A DNA stretch of 64,000 nt from Amycolatopsis roodepoortensis. GTDB lineage: Bacteria > Actinomycetota > Actinomycetes > Mycobacteriales > Pseudonocardiaceae. Made by a program: the position numbers and the translations under genes. Position 1 is the first letter of the stretch. Every line of letters starts with the position of its first letter. The notes below the pieces were generated by a model. The model had not been told where the DNA came from. It made no database searches and was given only the letters and a program-made list of their open reading frames with translations. The stretch covers positions 310,001 to 374,000 of the forward strand of contig NZ_JADBEJ010000008.1 of NCBI RefSeq assembly GCF_014873915.1, read 5' to 3'. Of the stretch, positions 28,823 through 37,239 are shown piece by piece.

Positions 28823-29270
28823 TCGTGATCTTCGGGTTGTCGGGCACCGGTGTCCGGTCGTAAATGGTCAGGGGTTCACCGAAACGTGGTCCGAAAGTGT
28901 GAACCGGTCGGTAGTGCGGGTGCGGAGAGTCTTCGTAAAAGGGAGATCTGGCCAGGGTGAGCGGCGAATCCGGTCGTTCGGCGGCCGGGGAAAAAATACT
29001 TCCGCAACGCAACCGTTCCGGCCCTCCGGGTGTTAACATTCGTTCGCCGCCGCGAGATTTTCCCTCTGTTGAGCGACTTTCGGGCCCATGTATCGGGCAA
29101 GGACAGTCCAGCGTTACCGGTTTTCCCGGTGGTTCTTGTCACGCCTTATCCGCTACGCCCCTCCGTACTTTTCCGGCAGGATCACGCTGTCACTCGAACG
29201 TGGGATTCCTTTCGGGTGGTGGCAGGGTGGGGGTCACCCTGTGTTGCGATTTTTCCACTGGGAGATCATT
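28823..29270 (+). other. 448-base leader/intergenic region before the sortase pair
   Basis: No gene is seen. The region is less GC-rich in patches (GGGGAAAAAATACTTCC, GTGTTAACATTCG) and so likely holds the promoter. Near its 3' end CAGGGTG (29223-29229) pairs with CACCCTG (29235-29241), about 20 bases before the ribosome binding site GGAG at 29261. A T-rich GATTTTT follows, which could be an attenuator. No known riboswitch consensus was recognised. Confidence 0.4.
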
Positions 29271-29936
29271 TTGAAGAAGACGTTGGGCCGCCTCGCGGGC
29301 GCGGTGCTGGCCGGCGCCGTCATCTCGCTGGCCGTGACGCCGGTCGCGATGGCGCAGACCGAGACGACCACCACGCCGCCGGCTCCGTCGAGCGAGACCG
29401 CGACCTCGACTCCGGCCCCGCCGTCCTACTCGGGCGGCAAGGCGACGACGGCCCCGCCGGACTCGAGCGCCCCGGCCTCGTCGTCCTCGTCGGAGCCGAC
29501 GCCGACCAGCAGCGGCAAGCCGACTTCCGGCAAGCCGTCGCCGACCTCCACCTCGGAGAAGCCGACCACTTCCACCCCGCCGCTGCCGGAGCTGAACGTC
29601 GGCGCCGGATACGTCGAGGGCAAGGAAGGCGCGCTGGCCATCTTCTGCGGTTCGGAGCCCACCGACGTCACCGCGCCGGACTACATCATCACCGACTCGT
29701 TCCAGGACGGCGCCGACGCCTTCATCTGGGTCTACGCCATCGAGGCCAAGCCCGGCTTCAACGGCACCACGAGCACCTTCACCTGGACCTGCGACGGCAA
29801 GCCGGGCAAGGGTGACATCGAGATCGAGGAGATCGGCGGCGGCGCGACCGCACCGGGCGCCGACAAAAAGAAGAAGCAGGTCAAGCTGAAGCCCAAGGGC
29901 GGCATCGAGACCGGTTTCGGCGCCACCGCGGCCTGA
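29271..29936 (+). CDS. Secreted Pro/Ser/Thr-rich protein, probable partner of the class F sortase
   Basis: The 221-residue exported protein starts at TTG 29271, six bases after GGAG; this start alone gives a clean signal peptide (MKKTLGRLAGAVLAGAVISLAV, cleavage near AMAQTE). Residues about 30-105 are Pro/Ser/Thr-rich wall-spanning stalk. A compact domain with two cysteines (FCGSEP, WTCDGKPGKG) follows. The C-terminus is basic and ends KPKGGIETGFGATAA, like a sorting motif of PxGxxxTG type without the usual hydrophobic tail. Only three bases separate it from the sortase gene. Its function is unknown. Confidence 0.82.
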   Translation: MKKTLGRLAGAVLAGAVISLAVTPVAMAQTETTTTPPAPSSETATSTPAPPSYSGGKATTAPPDSSAPASSSSSEPTPTSSGKPTSGKPSPTSTSEKPTTSTPPLPELNVGAGYVEGKEGALAIFCGSEPTDVTAPDYIITDSFQDGADAFIWVYAIEAKPGFNGTTSTFTWTCDGKPGKGDIEIEEIGGGATAPGADKKKKQVKLKPKGGIETGFGATAA

Positions 29937-29939
29937 TCG

Positions 29940-30536
29940 ATGAAGCTTCTGACGCAGGGCGGCCGCCTGGTCGCGGCCGCCCTTGTGCTTTCCCTCGCGC
30001 TGACGGGATGCGGCACCGACGAACCGGCCCCGCCCGCCGCGCAGCCGGCGGCGGAATCGGCACCGCCGGTGGTCAAACCGTTCAACGGGGCTCGCCCGAC
30101 GAACGTGAAGATCCCCAAGATCGGCGCGGAATCGAGCCTGGTCACGGTCGCGATCGGCAAGGACGGCAAGATGTCCGTCCCGTCGGCGAAGAACCCGATG
30201 CAGGCCGCCTGGTACCGGTTTTCCCCGGTGCCCGGTGACGTCGGCCCGGCGATCCTGCTCGGTCACGTCGACGGCAACAAGCAGCCGGGCATCTTCTACA
30301 AGCTCAACGAGCTGAACCCCGGTGACGAGGTGGTCGTCGACCGCAGCGACGGCAAGAGCCTGAAGTTCGTGGTCGAGAAGAAGGACCAGGTGCCCAAGGA
30401 CCAGTTCCCCGAGGAAGCGGTCTACGGCAACACGGACAAGCCGCAGCTGCGGCTGATCACCTGTGGCGGTGTCTTCGACCAGGAAGAGCACAGCTACAAG
30501 GACAACGTCATCGTCTACGCGAACCTGGTCGCCTGA
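29940..30536 (+). CDS. Class F-type sortase, lipoprotein
   Basis: The 198-residue protein has a lipoprotein signal (LALTGC, modified cysteine near residue 24), a short Pro/Ala linker and a sortase domain with VKIPKIG, the catalytic histidine in LLGHVDG and cysteine in LITCGG. The position where sortases usually carry arginine (before DNVIVYA) reads SYKDN, so lysine may replace it. It is translated three bases after the secreted Pro/Ser/Thr-rich protein and is presumably dedicated to it. A strong terminator follows. Confidence 0.88.
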   Translation: MKLLTQGGRLVAAALVLSLALTGCGTDEPAPPAAQPAAESAPPVVKPFNGARPTNVKIPKIGAESSLVTVAIGKDGKMSVPSAKNPMQAAWYRFSPVPGDVGPAILLGHVDGNKQPGIFYKLNELNPGDEVVVDRSDGKSLKFVVEKKDQVPKDQFPEEAVYGNTDKPQLRLITCGGVFDQEEHSYKDNVIVYANLVA

Positions 30537-30547
30537 CGAGCGCTTTG

Positions 30548-30590
30548 AAAGGTCCTTTCCTCGCGGAATACGCGAGGAAAGGACCTTTTT
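30548..30590. terminator. Strong bidirectional terminator
   Basis: Perfect 18-bp stem, arms 30548-30565 and 30571-30588, loop GAATA, T tract at 30586-30590. It separates the convergent sortase and patatin genes. Confidence 0.92.
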
Positions 30591-30607
30591 CGCATCCGGG
30601 GATCCGC

Positions 30608-31663
30608 TCAACCCAGGCCGGCGGCCGGGAACGGGAACCCGGCGGGAGAGGCCACTTCGGTGTCGACCCACTTCCGCATCCCCGCGTCACAGGCCGCGTA
30701 GCCCCAGTTGATCAACCGCTCCTGCAGCACTTCCGGCAGTTTCGTCAGGCGCGTCGGCGTCTCCGCGAGCTTGTGCGTGAGATCCACCGGCGCCGTCAGC
30801 GAATCCTCGAGTTCGAAGTTCTCGAGATCGACGTAGGAACCCCAGTAGGCGCCGCTGAAATCCTTCTCCACATAGGACTTCAGCAGCGCACCCCGCCGCA
30901 GCTCGCGCACCTGGTTGTCGATCACGTCGAGCACGCGCAGCAGCTGCCGTCCCCAGTCGCGGGGAACCTTCCGCCTGACCTTCATCCGCTTGCCCGCGTC
31001 GCTGACCAGCACCGTCGCGTGCCCTTCGACCGGGTCCAGGCCGAGGTTGTCGTAGACGCCGGCGTCGCTGAGCACGATCTTGCGTTTCCGGTCGTCCGAA
31101 TGCGGATCCTGGATCACCACGGGCGAAAGCATCGGCGGGAACGCCGAGGACGCGGCCACCGCGGTCGCGAGCGGGATGTTCCCGTGCGGCCCGTCCTGCC
31201 GGAAGAACCACCACAGCGCGCCGTCCTGGAGGTTCGTCGCGGTGAAGACGAACTGCGGGCCGCCGGGGTCGATGTCCTTGAGGCAGCAGTCGCCGAACAG
31301 GTGTTTCGCGTACACCCGCGCGAGTTCTTCACCGGCGCTCCGCCACGGGATCGCCATGGCCAGCAAGGTGACCGGGATGTCGAGCCGGGTGCGCGCCAGG
31401 TTCCTGATCGGCGCGACCACTTCGTCGTAGAAGTTGTCCGCGACACCGTTTCCGAACTTCAGGTCCGGCCAAGCGTGCGCGAGCACACCAGCGGCGATCG
31501 AGCCGCCCGAGACGCTGGACACCGTCGAGATCTTCGACAGCCAGCCGAGTTCGTTGAGCCGCCACAGCGCCCCGGTGTGGAACAACATCGCGCGGTAGCC
31601 GCCGCCGGACAGGGCGAGACCGACACCTTGGCGCGTCGTTGAAGGTTTCTTGATATCCCCCAC
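30608..31663 (-). CDS. Patatin-like phospholipase
   Basis: The 351-residue patatin-fold acyl hydrolase has the oxyanion loop ALSGGGYRAMLFH, nucleophile serine in SSVSGGSIAAG (the first Gly of GxSxG is replaced by serine or valine in this subgroup) and catalytic Asp in VLSDAGVYDNLG. No signal peptide is present, so it acts in the cytoplasm, on phospholipid or acylglycerol. The start is GTG 31663. It lies 21 bases after the FadR-type regulator gene in the same direction, so it may be co-transcribed with it. Confidence 0.88.
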   Translation of the reverse strand: MGDIKKPSTTRQGVGLALSGGGYRAMLFHTGALWRLNELGWLSKISTVSSVSGGSIAAGVLAHAWPDLKFGNGVADNFYDEVVAPIRNLARTRLDIPVTLLAMAIPWRSAGEELARVYAKHLFGDCCLKDIDPGGPQFVFTATNLQDGALWWFFRQDGPHGNIPLATAVAASSAFPPMLSPVVIQDPHSDDRKRKIVLSDAGVYDNLGLDPVEGHATVLVSDAGKRMKVRRKVPRDWGRQLLRVLDVIDNQVRELRRGALLKSYVEKDFSGAYWGSYVDLENFELEDSLTAPVDLTHKLAETPTRLTKLPEVLQERLINWGYAACDAGMRKWVDTEVASPAGFPFPAAGLG

Positions 31664-31684
31664 CTGAGTGAGTGTAGGGGCGGG

Positions 31685-32428
31685 TCAAGCGAGCAGGGGC
31701 CGCAAGAGGCGACGTTGCTCTTCGGGGACGTACTCGGCGTAGTTGTCGTACAGCGCCTGCTTCGCGAGCTGTGAAGCGCGCTCGCCGTCAGAGTCCTGGA
31801 TCGCGCCGAGTACCTCTTCGTGGTGTGCCAGCCAGTTGCGCATCAGCGCCGTCCGGTCGTCCGCGTGCTCCAGCTTGTCCTCGATGAGTTCCAGCACGAC
31901 ACCGCGGACGACCTCGCCGCTGATCACCAGCAGTGGATTCCCGGTCGCACGGGCGATGGCCTCGTGGAACGCGACGTCCGCGTGGGAGAACTCGGCGAAA
32001 CCCTTCGAGACGCCCGCGCGCATCGCTTCCAGCGCCGTGTCGAGCTCGGCGAGATGAGCTTCGGTCCTGAGCTGCGCGGCGAGCAGATGTGCGGAACCGT
32101 CGAGGACCATGCGGAACTGCAACAGTTCGGAAAGGCCGATGTGGTCGGCGCGCGCGAGCCGGTGCATCGACCGGTGCAACGCGGCGGGGGAGGCGGCCAG
32201 CACCTCGGGCCCGCGCGGATCTCCCGGCCGTGAGCGGATCATTTCCGCTGCTTGCAGTACACGCAGCGCCTCGCGCACGGTCGAGCGGCCGACGTCGAAC
32301 TGGACCATCAGCTCGCGTTCGCTCGGCAGCCGGTCGCCCGGTTTGATCCGGCCGCTGAACACGGCTTCCTCGATCTGTTCGACGACACGCTGGTATGCGC
32401 GGACAGGGGCGACCGGCTCGAATTCCAT
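31685..32428 (-). CDS. FadR-subfamily GntR transcriptional regulator
   Basis: The 247-residue regulator has a winged HTH (residues 10-75, GDRLPSERELMVQFDVGRSTVREALRVL) and a C-terminal FCD ligand domain whose metal ligands are seen in HADVAFHEAIARATGN and NWLAHHEEVLGAI. It is divergent from the importer operon. A perfect TGGTCAGACCA site lies between the two starts, so it probably represses both itself and the operon until a metabolite of the pathway binds. ATG 32428 is chosen. Confidence 0.93.
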   Translation of the reverse strand: MEFEPVAPVRAYQRVVEQIEEAVFSGRIKPGDRLPSERELMVQFDVGRSTVREALRVLQAAEMIRSRPGDPRGPEVLAASPAALHRSMHRLARADHIGLSELLQFRMVLDGSAHLLAAQLRTEAHLAELDTALEAMRAGVSKGFAEFSHADVAFHEAIARATGNPLLVISGEVVRGVVLELIEDKLEHADDRTALMRNWLAHHEEVLGAIQDSDGERASQLAKQALYDNYAEYVPEEQRRLLRPLLA

Positions 32429-32454
32429 CTTGACCCTGCCGTCTCGTCTGGTTT

Positions 32455-32469
32455 ACTGGTCAGACCAGT
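32455..32469. promoter_or_regulatory. Predicted FadR-type operator
   Basis: ACTGGTCAGACCAGT is a perfect 15-bp palindrome containing TGGTNNNACCA, the known FadR-subfamily consensus. It sits between the divergent regulator (start 32428) and importer operon (start 32489). Confidence 0.65.
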
Positions 32470-32488
32470 CTACCGGTCAGGGGGCAGG

Positions 32489-33985
32489 ATGAAAGCCCGG
32501 ATTCACGCGACAGTGGCAGCGTTGTCAGCGCTGCTGGTGGTGTCCGGCTGCTCCGCCGGGTCGAGTGCCACGGTCGCCAAGGATCCCGGCACGCTCGCCA
32601 TCGGCTACACCGCCGAACCCGCGAACTTCGACTTCACCCGCACCGACGGCGCCGCCATCCCGCAGGCCTTGCTCTACAACGTCTACGAGGGCCTGGTGAA
32701 ACTCGACGCGGACGCGAAGATCGTGCCGCTGCTCGCCGAATCGTGGACGATCTCGGAAGACCGCAAGACCTACGACTTCAAGCTCCGGAAGGACGCGAAG
32801 TTCAGCGACGGGGCGCCGTTCACCGCCGAGGACGTCAAGTTCTCGCTGATGCGCGTGAAGACGGACTGGACCGTGTCGATCAAGTCCACAATGGACGTCG
32901 TCGACCGGGTCGACGTCGTGGCGCCGGACCACGCGCGGGTCGTGCTCACGAAACCCAGCAACGGCTGGCTGTTCAGCCTCACCAGCCGGCTCGGCGCGAT
33001 GTTCAGCCGCACCGGTGTCGCGGATCTGGCGAACAAACCGATCGGCACCGGGCCGTACACGGTTTCCTCGCGCCGGCGCGGCGACTCCATCGTGCTCAAG
33101 CAGAATCCCGCGTACTGGGGCCGGAAACCGGCCTACTCGACGGTGGTCCTCAAGTACATCAAGGATCCGACCGCGCTCAACAACGCCTTGCTCAGCAACG
33201 GGATCGACGTCATCTCCGCGATCACCGTGCCGGATTCGATCCCGCAGTTCCAGAGCGACGACCGGTTCACCGTCGTCGAAGGCACGACCAACAGCGAGGT
33301 CACGCTCGCGTTCAACAACGCGCGCCCACCGCTGAATGACGTCCGCGTGCGGCGGGCGCTGTCGTACGCCATCGACCGGAAGGCCTTGCTGGACACGGCT
33401 TGGGGCGGCCGCGGCACGCTCATCGGCAGTATGGTCCCCCCGACGGATCCCTGGTACGAGGACCTTTCGAACGCGTACCCGTTCGATCCCGCGAAGGCGA
33501 AAGCGCTGCTCGCCGAAGCGGGACAGCCCAATCCCTCGCTGCGGCTGAGGATTCCCAACCTGCCGTACGCCGTCTCGGCGGCGCAGGTGGTGGCGTCGCA
33601 GCTGGCGGACGTCGGGGTCACGGTGACGATCGAGCCGCTGGACTTCCCGGCGGTGTGGCTCAAGCAGGTCTTCACCGACCGCGATTACGACCTCTCGATC
33701 ATCCAGCACGTCGAGGCGCGCGACATCGTCACGTTCGGCAGGCCGAAGTACTACTGGGGTTACGACAGCAAACCCGTCCAGCAGAACCTGGCGAAGGCCG
33801 ACGCGGGCACGCCCCAGGAGCAGGTCGACGCGATGCGCCAGGTCGCGCGGCGGCTGTCCAAAGACGCGGCCGCGGACTGGCTGTTCCTGTTCCCCAACGT
33901 GATCGTGGCGAAGAACAAGGTGACCGGGTTCGTCCGCAACCAGGTCAGCGAGTCCTTCGATCTCACGGGATTGGCGCCGCGATGA
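32489..33985 (+). CDS. ABC importer substrate-binding lipoprotein (peptide/nickel family)
   Basis: The 498-residue SBP_bac_5 protein has lipobox VVSGCSAG (modified Cys near residue 21), the family motif LLYNVYEGLVKLDADAKIVP, and LAESWTISEDRKTYDFKLRK and DVRVRRALSYAIDRKALL. It captures substrate outside the membrane. ATG 32489 has GGGGCAGG in front; an in-frame extension to 32252 overlaps the divergent regulator and is rejected. It is the first gene of the FadR-controlled operon. Dipeptides are one possibility, but the enzymes downstream suggest an amide or aldehyde-yielding compound. Confidence 0.93.
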   Translation: MKARIHATVAALSALLVVSGCSAGSSATVAKDPGTLAIGYTAEPANFDFTRTDGAAIPQALLYNVYEGLVKLDADAKIVPLLAESWTISEDRKTYDFKLRKDAKFSDGAPFTAEDVKFSLMRVKTDWTVSIKSTMDVVDRVDVVAPDHARVVLTKPSNGWLFSLTSRLGAMFSRTGVADLANKPIGTGPYTVSSRRRGDSIVLKQNPAYWGRKPAYSTVVLKYIKDPTALNNALLSNGIDVISAITVPDSIPQFQSDDRFTVVEGTTNSEVTLAFNNARPPLNDVRVRRALSYAIDRKALLDTAWGGRGTLIGSMVPPTDPWYEDLSNAYPFDPAKAKALLAEAGQPNPSLRLRIPNLPYAVSAAQVVASQLADVGVTVTIEPLDFPAVWLKQVFTDRDYDLSIIQHVEARDIVTFGRPKYYWGYDSKPVQQNLAKADAGTPQEQVDAMRQVARRLSKDAAADWLFLFPNVIVAKNKVTGFVRNQVSESFDLTGLAPR

Positions 33986-34926
33986 CGGTCAAGATCGTGC
34001 GCCGCGTGGCGATCCTGGTGGCCAGTGTGCTGGTCGCGTCCATCGTGGTGTTCCTGTTCATGGCCGTGCTGCCGGGTGATCCGGCGCAGGTCGCCCTCGG
34101 CGTCAACGCGACGCCGGAGCTGGTCGCGAAGACCCGCGCCGAGTTCGGTATCGACAGGCCGTTGGTGACGCAGTACTTCGACTGGATCGGCGGTGTCCTG
34201 CAAGGCGACTTCGGCCGCTCGTACGTCACGCGCGAGGAGATCGGGCCGGCGCTGACCGACCGCCTCGGCGTGACGTTGTGGCTGGTCGGCGCCGGGATGC
34301 TGGTGGCGCTGCTGATCGCGATCCCGGCCGGGACGTTCGCCGCGGTGCGGCATCGGAACGCCGACGGCACCGCGGTTTCGGGGTTGTCGCAAATCGGCGT
34401 CGCGATCCCCGCGTTCCTCGCCGGCATCATCCTGGTGCAGATCTTCGCGGTGCAGTTGCGCTGGCTGCCCTCCGGCGGCTGGACACCGCCCGTGCAGGAT
34501 CCGGGCGAATTCCTTCGCGGTCTCGTCCTACCTGCCTTGTCGCTGGGGCTCGTGCAGGGCGCGGTGCTCACGCGCTACGTCCGGTCCGCGGTCCTCGACA
34601 CGCTGGGCCAGGACTATCTGCGCACGGCGCGGTCCAAGGGGCTGCGGCCGTTCCAAGCGCTGTTCCGCCATGGTCTGCGCAACGCCGCCGTGCCGGTGGT
34701 GACGGTGCTCGGCCTGCAACTGTCGACCCTGCTGATCGGCGCCGTCGTCGTCGAGCGCGTGTTCGTCCTGCCGGGGCTGGGCAGCATGCTGCTCGACTCG
34801 GTGGCGTCGCGGGATCTGTTGTCCGTGCAGGGGATCGTGCTGGTCCTGGTGGTCGGTGTGCTGCTGGTGAACTTCGTGGTCGACGTCCTCTACACGGTGC
34901 TCGACCCGAGATTGCGGGGTTCCTGA
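33982..34926 (+). CDS. ABC importer permease (DppB-like)
   Basis: The 314-residue membrane subunit has six helices and the EAA-type loop YVRSAVLDTLGQDYLRTARSKG, a hallmark of DppB/OppB. It also has the N-terminal FLFMAVLPGDPAQV motif of the first permease of peptide systems. The start ATG overlaps the binding-protein stop (ATGA) and its stop overlaps the next ATG (TGATG), so the stoichiometry is translationally coupled. Confidence 0.94.
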   Translation: MTVKIVRRVAILVASVLVASIVVFLFMAVLPGDPAQVALGVNATPELVAKTRAEFGIDRPLVTQYFDWIGGVLQGDFGRSYVTREEIGPALTDRLGVTLWLVGAGMLVALLIAIPAGTFAAVRHRNADGTAVSGLSQIGVAIPAFLAGIILVQIFAVQLRWLPSGGWTPPVQDPGEFLRGLVLPALSLGLVQGAVLTRYVRSAVLDTLGQDYLRTARSKGLRPFQALFRHGLRNAAVPVVTVLGLQLSTLLIGAVVVERVFVLPGLGSMLLDSVASRDLLSVQGIVLVLVVGVLLVNFVVDVLYTVLDPRLRGS

Positions 34927-35738
34927 TGCGTAGCCGCAGTCTCGTCATCGGCGGCGTCCTGGTCGCGTTGATCGTCGTCGCCGCGCTGCTTTCGTTCGTG
35001 TGGACGCCGTTCGACCCGGTGAAGGTCGACGCCGCCCATCGCCTGCACGATTTCAGCGGAGCCAATCCGCTGGGCACGGACAGCTTCGGCCGCGACGTGC
35101 TGAGCCAGCTCATGGTCGGCGCGCGGACGACGCTGTACGTCGGTGTGGTCGCGGTCGGCATCGCCGCGTTGATCGGAACTCCGCTGGGCATCCTCGCGGG
35201 GATGTCGTCGCGGTGGCTCGGCGAGTTCGTCATGCGGGTCAACGATCTCGTGCTCGCGTTCCCCGCGTTGCTGCTGGCGATCATGTTCGGCGCGGTGTTC
35301 GGGGCGGACACGCTGACCGCCATGGTGGCGATCGGCATCGCCACCATCCCGTCGTTCGCGCGGATCGCGCGGTCGGGGACGCTGCAGGTGATGAGCAGCG
35401 AGTTCGTGCTGGCCGCGCGGTCGGCGGGCCGGTCGCGGCTGAACATCGCGGCGCGGCACGTGCTGCCGAACATCTCCGGGCTGCTGATCGTGCAGGCGTC
35501 GGTGTCGTTCGCGATCGCCGTGCTCGCGGAAGCGGCGTTGTCGTTCCTCGGGTTCGGCACGCGGCCGCCGACGCCGTCGTGGGGCCGGATGCTCCAGGAA
35601 TCCCAGATGTTCCTGACCCTGCACCCGCGGCTCGCGCTCGTGCCCGGCGTCGCGATCGCCATCGCCGTCCTCGGCTTCAACCTGCTCGGTGACGGCCTCC
35701 GCGATCGTCTCGACCCCCGATTGGCGGCGCGGCTATGA
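34926..35738 (+). CDS. ABC importer permease (DppC-like)
   Basis: The 270-residue second permease has GANPLGTDSFGRDVLSQLMVGAR near the N-terminus and the EAA loop SSEFVLAARSAGRSRLNIAARH, both typical of DppC/OppC. It ends with NLLGDGLRDRLDPRL, the conserved C-terminus of this family. It starts at ATG 34926 and overlaps the next ATPase by ATGA. A longer frame open to 34278 is a shadow. Confidence 0.94.
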   Translation: MRSRSLVIGGVLVALIVVAALLSFVWTPFDPVKVDAAHRLHDFSGANPLGTDSFGRDVLSQLMVGARTTLYVGVVAVGIAALIGTPLGILAGMSSRWLGEFVMRVNDLVLAFPALLLAIMFGAVFGADTLTAMVAIGIATIPSFARIARSGTLQVMSSEFVLAARSAGRSRLNIAARHVLPNISGLLIVQASVSFAIAVLAEAALSFLGFGTRPPTPSWGRMLQESQMFLTLHPRLALVPGVAIAIAVLGFNLLGDGLRDRLDPRLAARL

Positions 35739-36472
35739 CACTCGAAGTCCAGGGGCTCGGCATCTCCGGGCTGGTCCGCGACGTCTCGTTCGGCATCGCG
35801 CGGGGCGAACGCGTCGGATTGATCGGCGAGTCGGGCTCCGGGAAGTCGTTGACAGCGCTGTCGATCATGGGGCTGCTGCCCGAAGAGCTCGCCGCGTCCG
35901 GGTCGGTGAAACTCGACGGTCGCGAGCTGCTGGGCGCGCCGGAGAAGGAACTGTCGCGGCTGCGCGGCAACGAGATGTCGATGGTGTTCCAGGAACCGAT
36001 GACCGCGCTGAACCCGGCGATGCGGGTCGGCGCGCAGGTCGCCGAGCCGATGCGGATCCACCGAAACGGCCGGAAGGATCCCGAGGCCTTGCTGGCTTCC
36101 GTGGGGCTGCCCGGCGTCGCTCGCGCGTATCCGCATCAACTGTCCGGCGGGCAGCGGCAACGCGTCGTCCTCGCGATCGCGCTCGCCAACGACCCGAAGC
36201 TGCTGATCTGCGACGAGCCGACGACGGCGCTCGACGTCACCGTGCAGGCGCAGATCCTGGAACTGATCCTCGACGGCGTCCGGCAGCGGGAAAGCGCGCT
36301 GCTGTTCATCACGCACGATCTCGCCGTCGTGGCGTCGGTCTGTGAGCGGGTGCTGGTGATGCTGGACGGCGAGATCGTCGAAGCCGGCACCACCCGCGAG
36401 GTGCTCACCGAGCCGAAGCACGAGTACACGAAGAAGCTGTTGGCCGCTTCGGATCTGGAGGCGAGCCGATGA
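35735..36472 (+). CDS. ABC importer ATPase (DppD-like)
   Basis: The 245-residue ATPase has Walker A GESGSGKSL, MVFQEPMTALNPAMRVG (Q-loop), signature LSGGQRQRVVLAIAL, Walker B LLICDEPTTALDVT and switch histidine ITHDLAVV. It lacks the C-terminal oligopeptide-transporter extension with Fe-S cysteines found in many DppD proteins, so it is shorter (usual about 330). ATGA couples it to both neighbours. Confidence 0.93.
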   Translation: MTLEVQGLGISGLVRDVSFGIARGERVGLIGESGSGKSLTALSIMGLLPEELAASGSVKLDGRELLGAPEKELSRLRGNEMSMVFQEPMTALNPAMRVGAQVAEPMRIHRNGRKDPEALLASVGLPGVARAYPHQLSGGQRQRVVLAIALANDPKLLICDEPTTALDVTVQAQILELILDGVRQRESALLFITHDLAVVASVCERVLVMLDGEIVEAGTTREVLTEPKHEYTKKLLAASDLEASR

Positions 36473-37239
36473 TGATCTCCGTACGGGACCTGGAGCGCCG
36501 CTACACGCGCCGCGACGTCCATGCGCTGCGCGGCGTTTCGTTCGACGTCGAAGCCGGCCAGCGGTTCGGGATCGTCGGCGAGTCGGGTTCGGGAAAGTCC
36601 ACTTTGGTCAGATTGCTGGCCGCGCTGGACAAGCCGACGGCGGGCAGCGTCTCGTTCCAGGGCAAACGGATCGACACGCTGCCGGAGCGCAAACTCGGCT
36701 TCCTGCGGTCGGAACTGCAGATCGTCTTCCAGGATCCGATGGGTTCGCTCGATCCGCGGATGCGGGTGCGCGACATCATCTCCGAACCGTTGGGCCGCCG
36801 GGATCCCTCGCGGATTTCCGAGCTGCTGAAGGCCGTCGGCCTGCCGGAAGACGCCGCGGGCCGCTATCCGCACCAGTTCTCCGGCGGGCAACGGCAGCGC
36901 ATCTCGATCGCGCGGGCACTCGCGCCGAATCCGAGCGTCCTCATCGCGGACGAGCCGGTGAGCGCGCTCGACGTCTCGGTGCGGAAGCAGATCCTCGACC
37001 TGCTCGCGTCGCTGGTCGAGCTGTACTCGCTGACGCTGATCTTCGTCTCGCACGACCTCGGCGTGGTGCGGCACGTCTGCGACCGGGTCGCGGTGATGCG
37101 GCGCGGGGAGATCGTCGAGATCGGTGCCGTCGACCAGGTCTACGACGCGCCGGAACACGAGTACACCAGGGAACTGCTGGCGGCCGCGCCGAATCTGCGG
37201 GCCGAGCTGGCGCGGTTGCGGGGAGGGGACGATGGCTGA
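36469..37239 (+). CDS. ABC importer ATPase (DppF-like)
   Basis: The 256-residue second ATPase has Walker A GESGSGKST, IVFQDPMGSLDPRMRV, signature FSGGQRQRISIARAL, Walker B VLIADEPVSALDVS and FVSHDLGVV. Like the first ATPase it is compact, without the long C-terminal extension. The start ATG 36469 overlaps the previous stop, and the end overlaps the aldehyde dehydrogenase start by eight bases, tying transport to catabolism. Confidence 0.94.
   Translation: MMISVRDLERRYTRRDVHALRGVSFDVEAGQRFGIVGESGSGKSTLVRLLAALDKPTAGSVSFQGKRIDTLPERKLGFLRSELQIVFQDPMGSLDPRMRVRDIISEPLGRRDPSRISELLKAVGLPEDAAGRYPHQFSGGQRQRISIARALAPNPSVLIADEPVSALDVSVRKQILDLLASLVELYSLTLIFVSHDLGVVRHVCDRVAVMRRGEIVEIGAVDQVYDAPEHEYTRELLAAAPNLRAELARLRGGDDG

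Noticed and set aside
28823..29270. A c-di-AMP (ydaO) or other known riboswitch in the leader of the sortase pair
   Set aside because: No matching consensus blocks were recognised. Only a small hairpin and T-rich run are supported.
32252..32488. An N-terminal extension of the importer binding protein
   Set aside because: It runs through the divergent regulator gene and the operator, and the lipoprotein signal begins at 32489.
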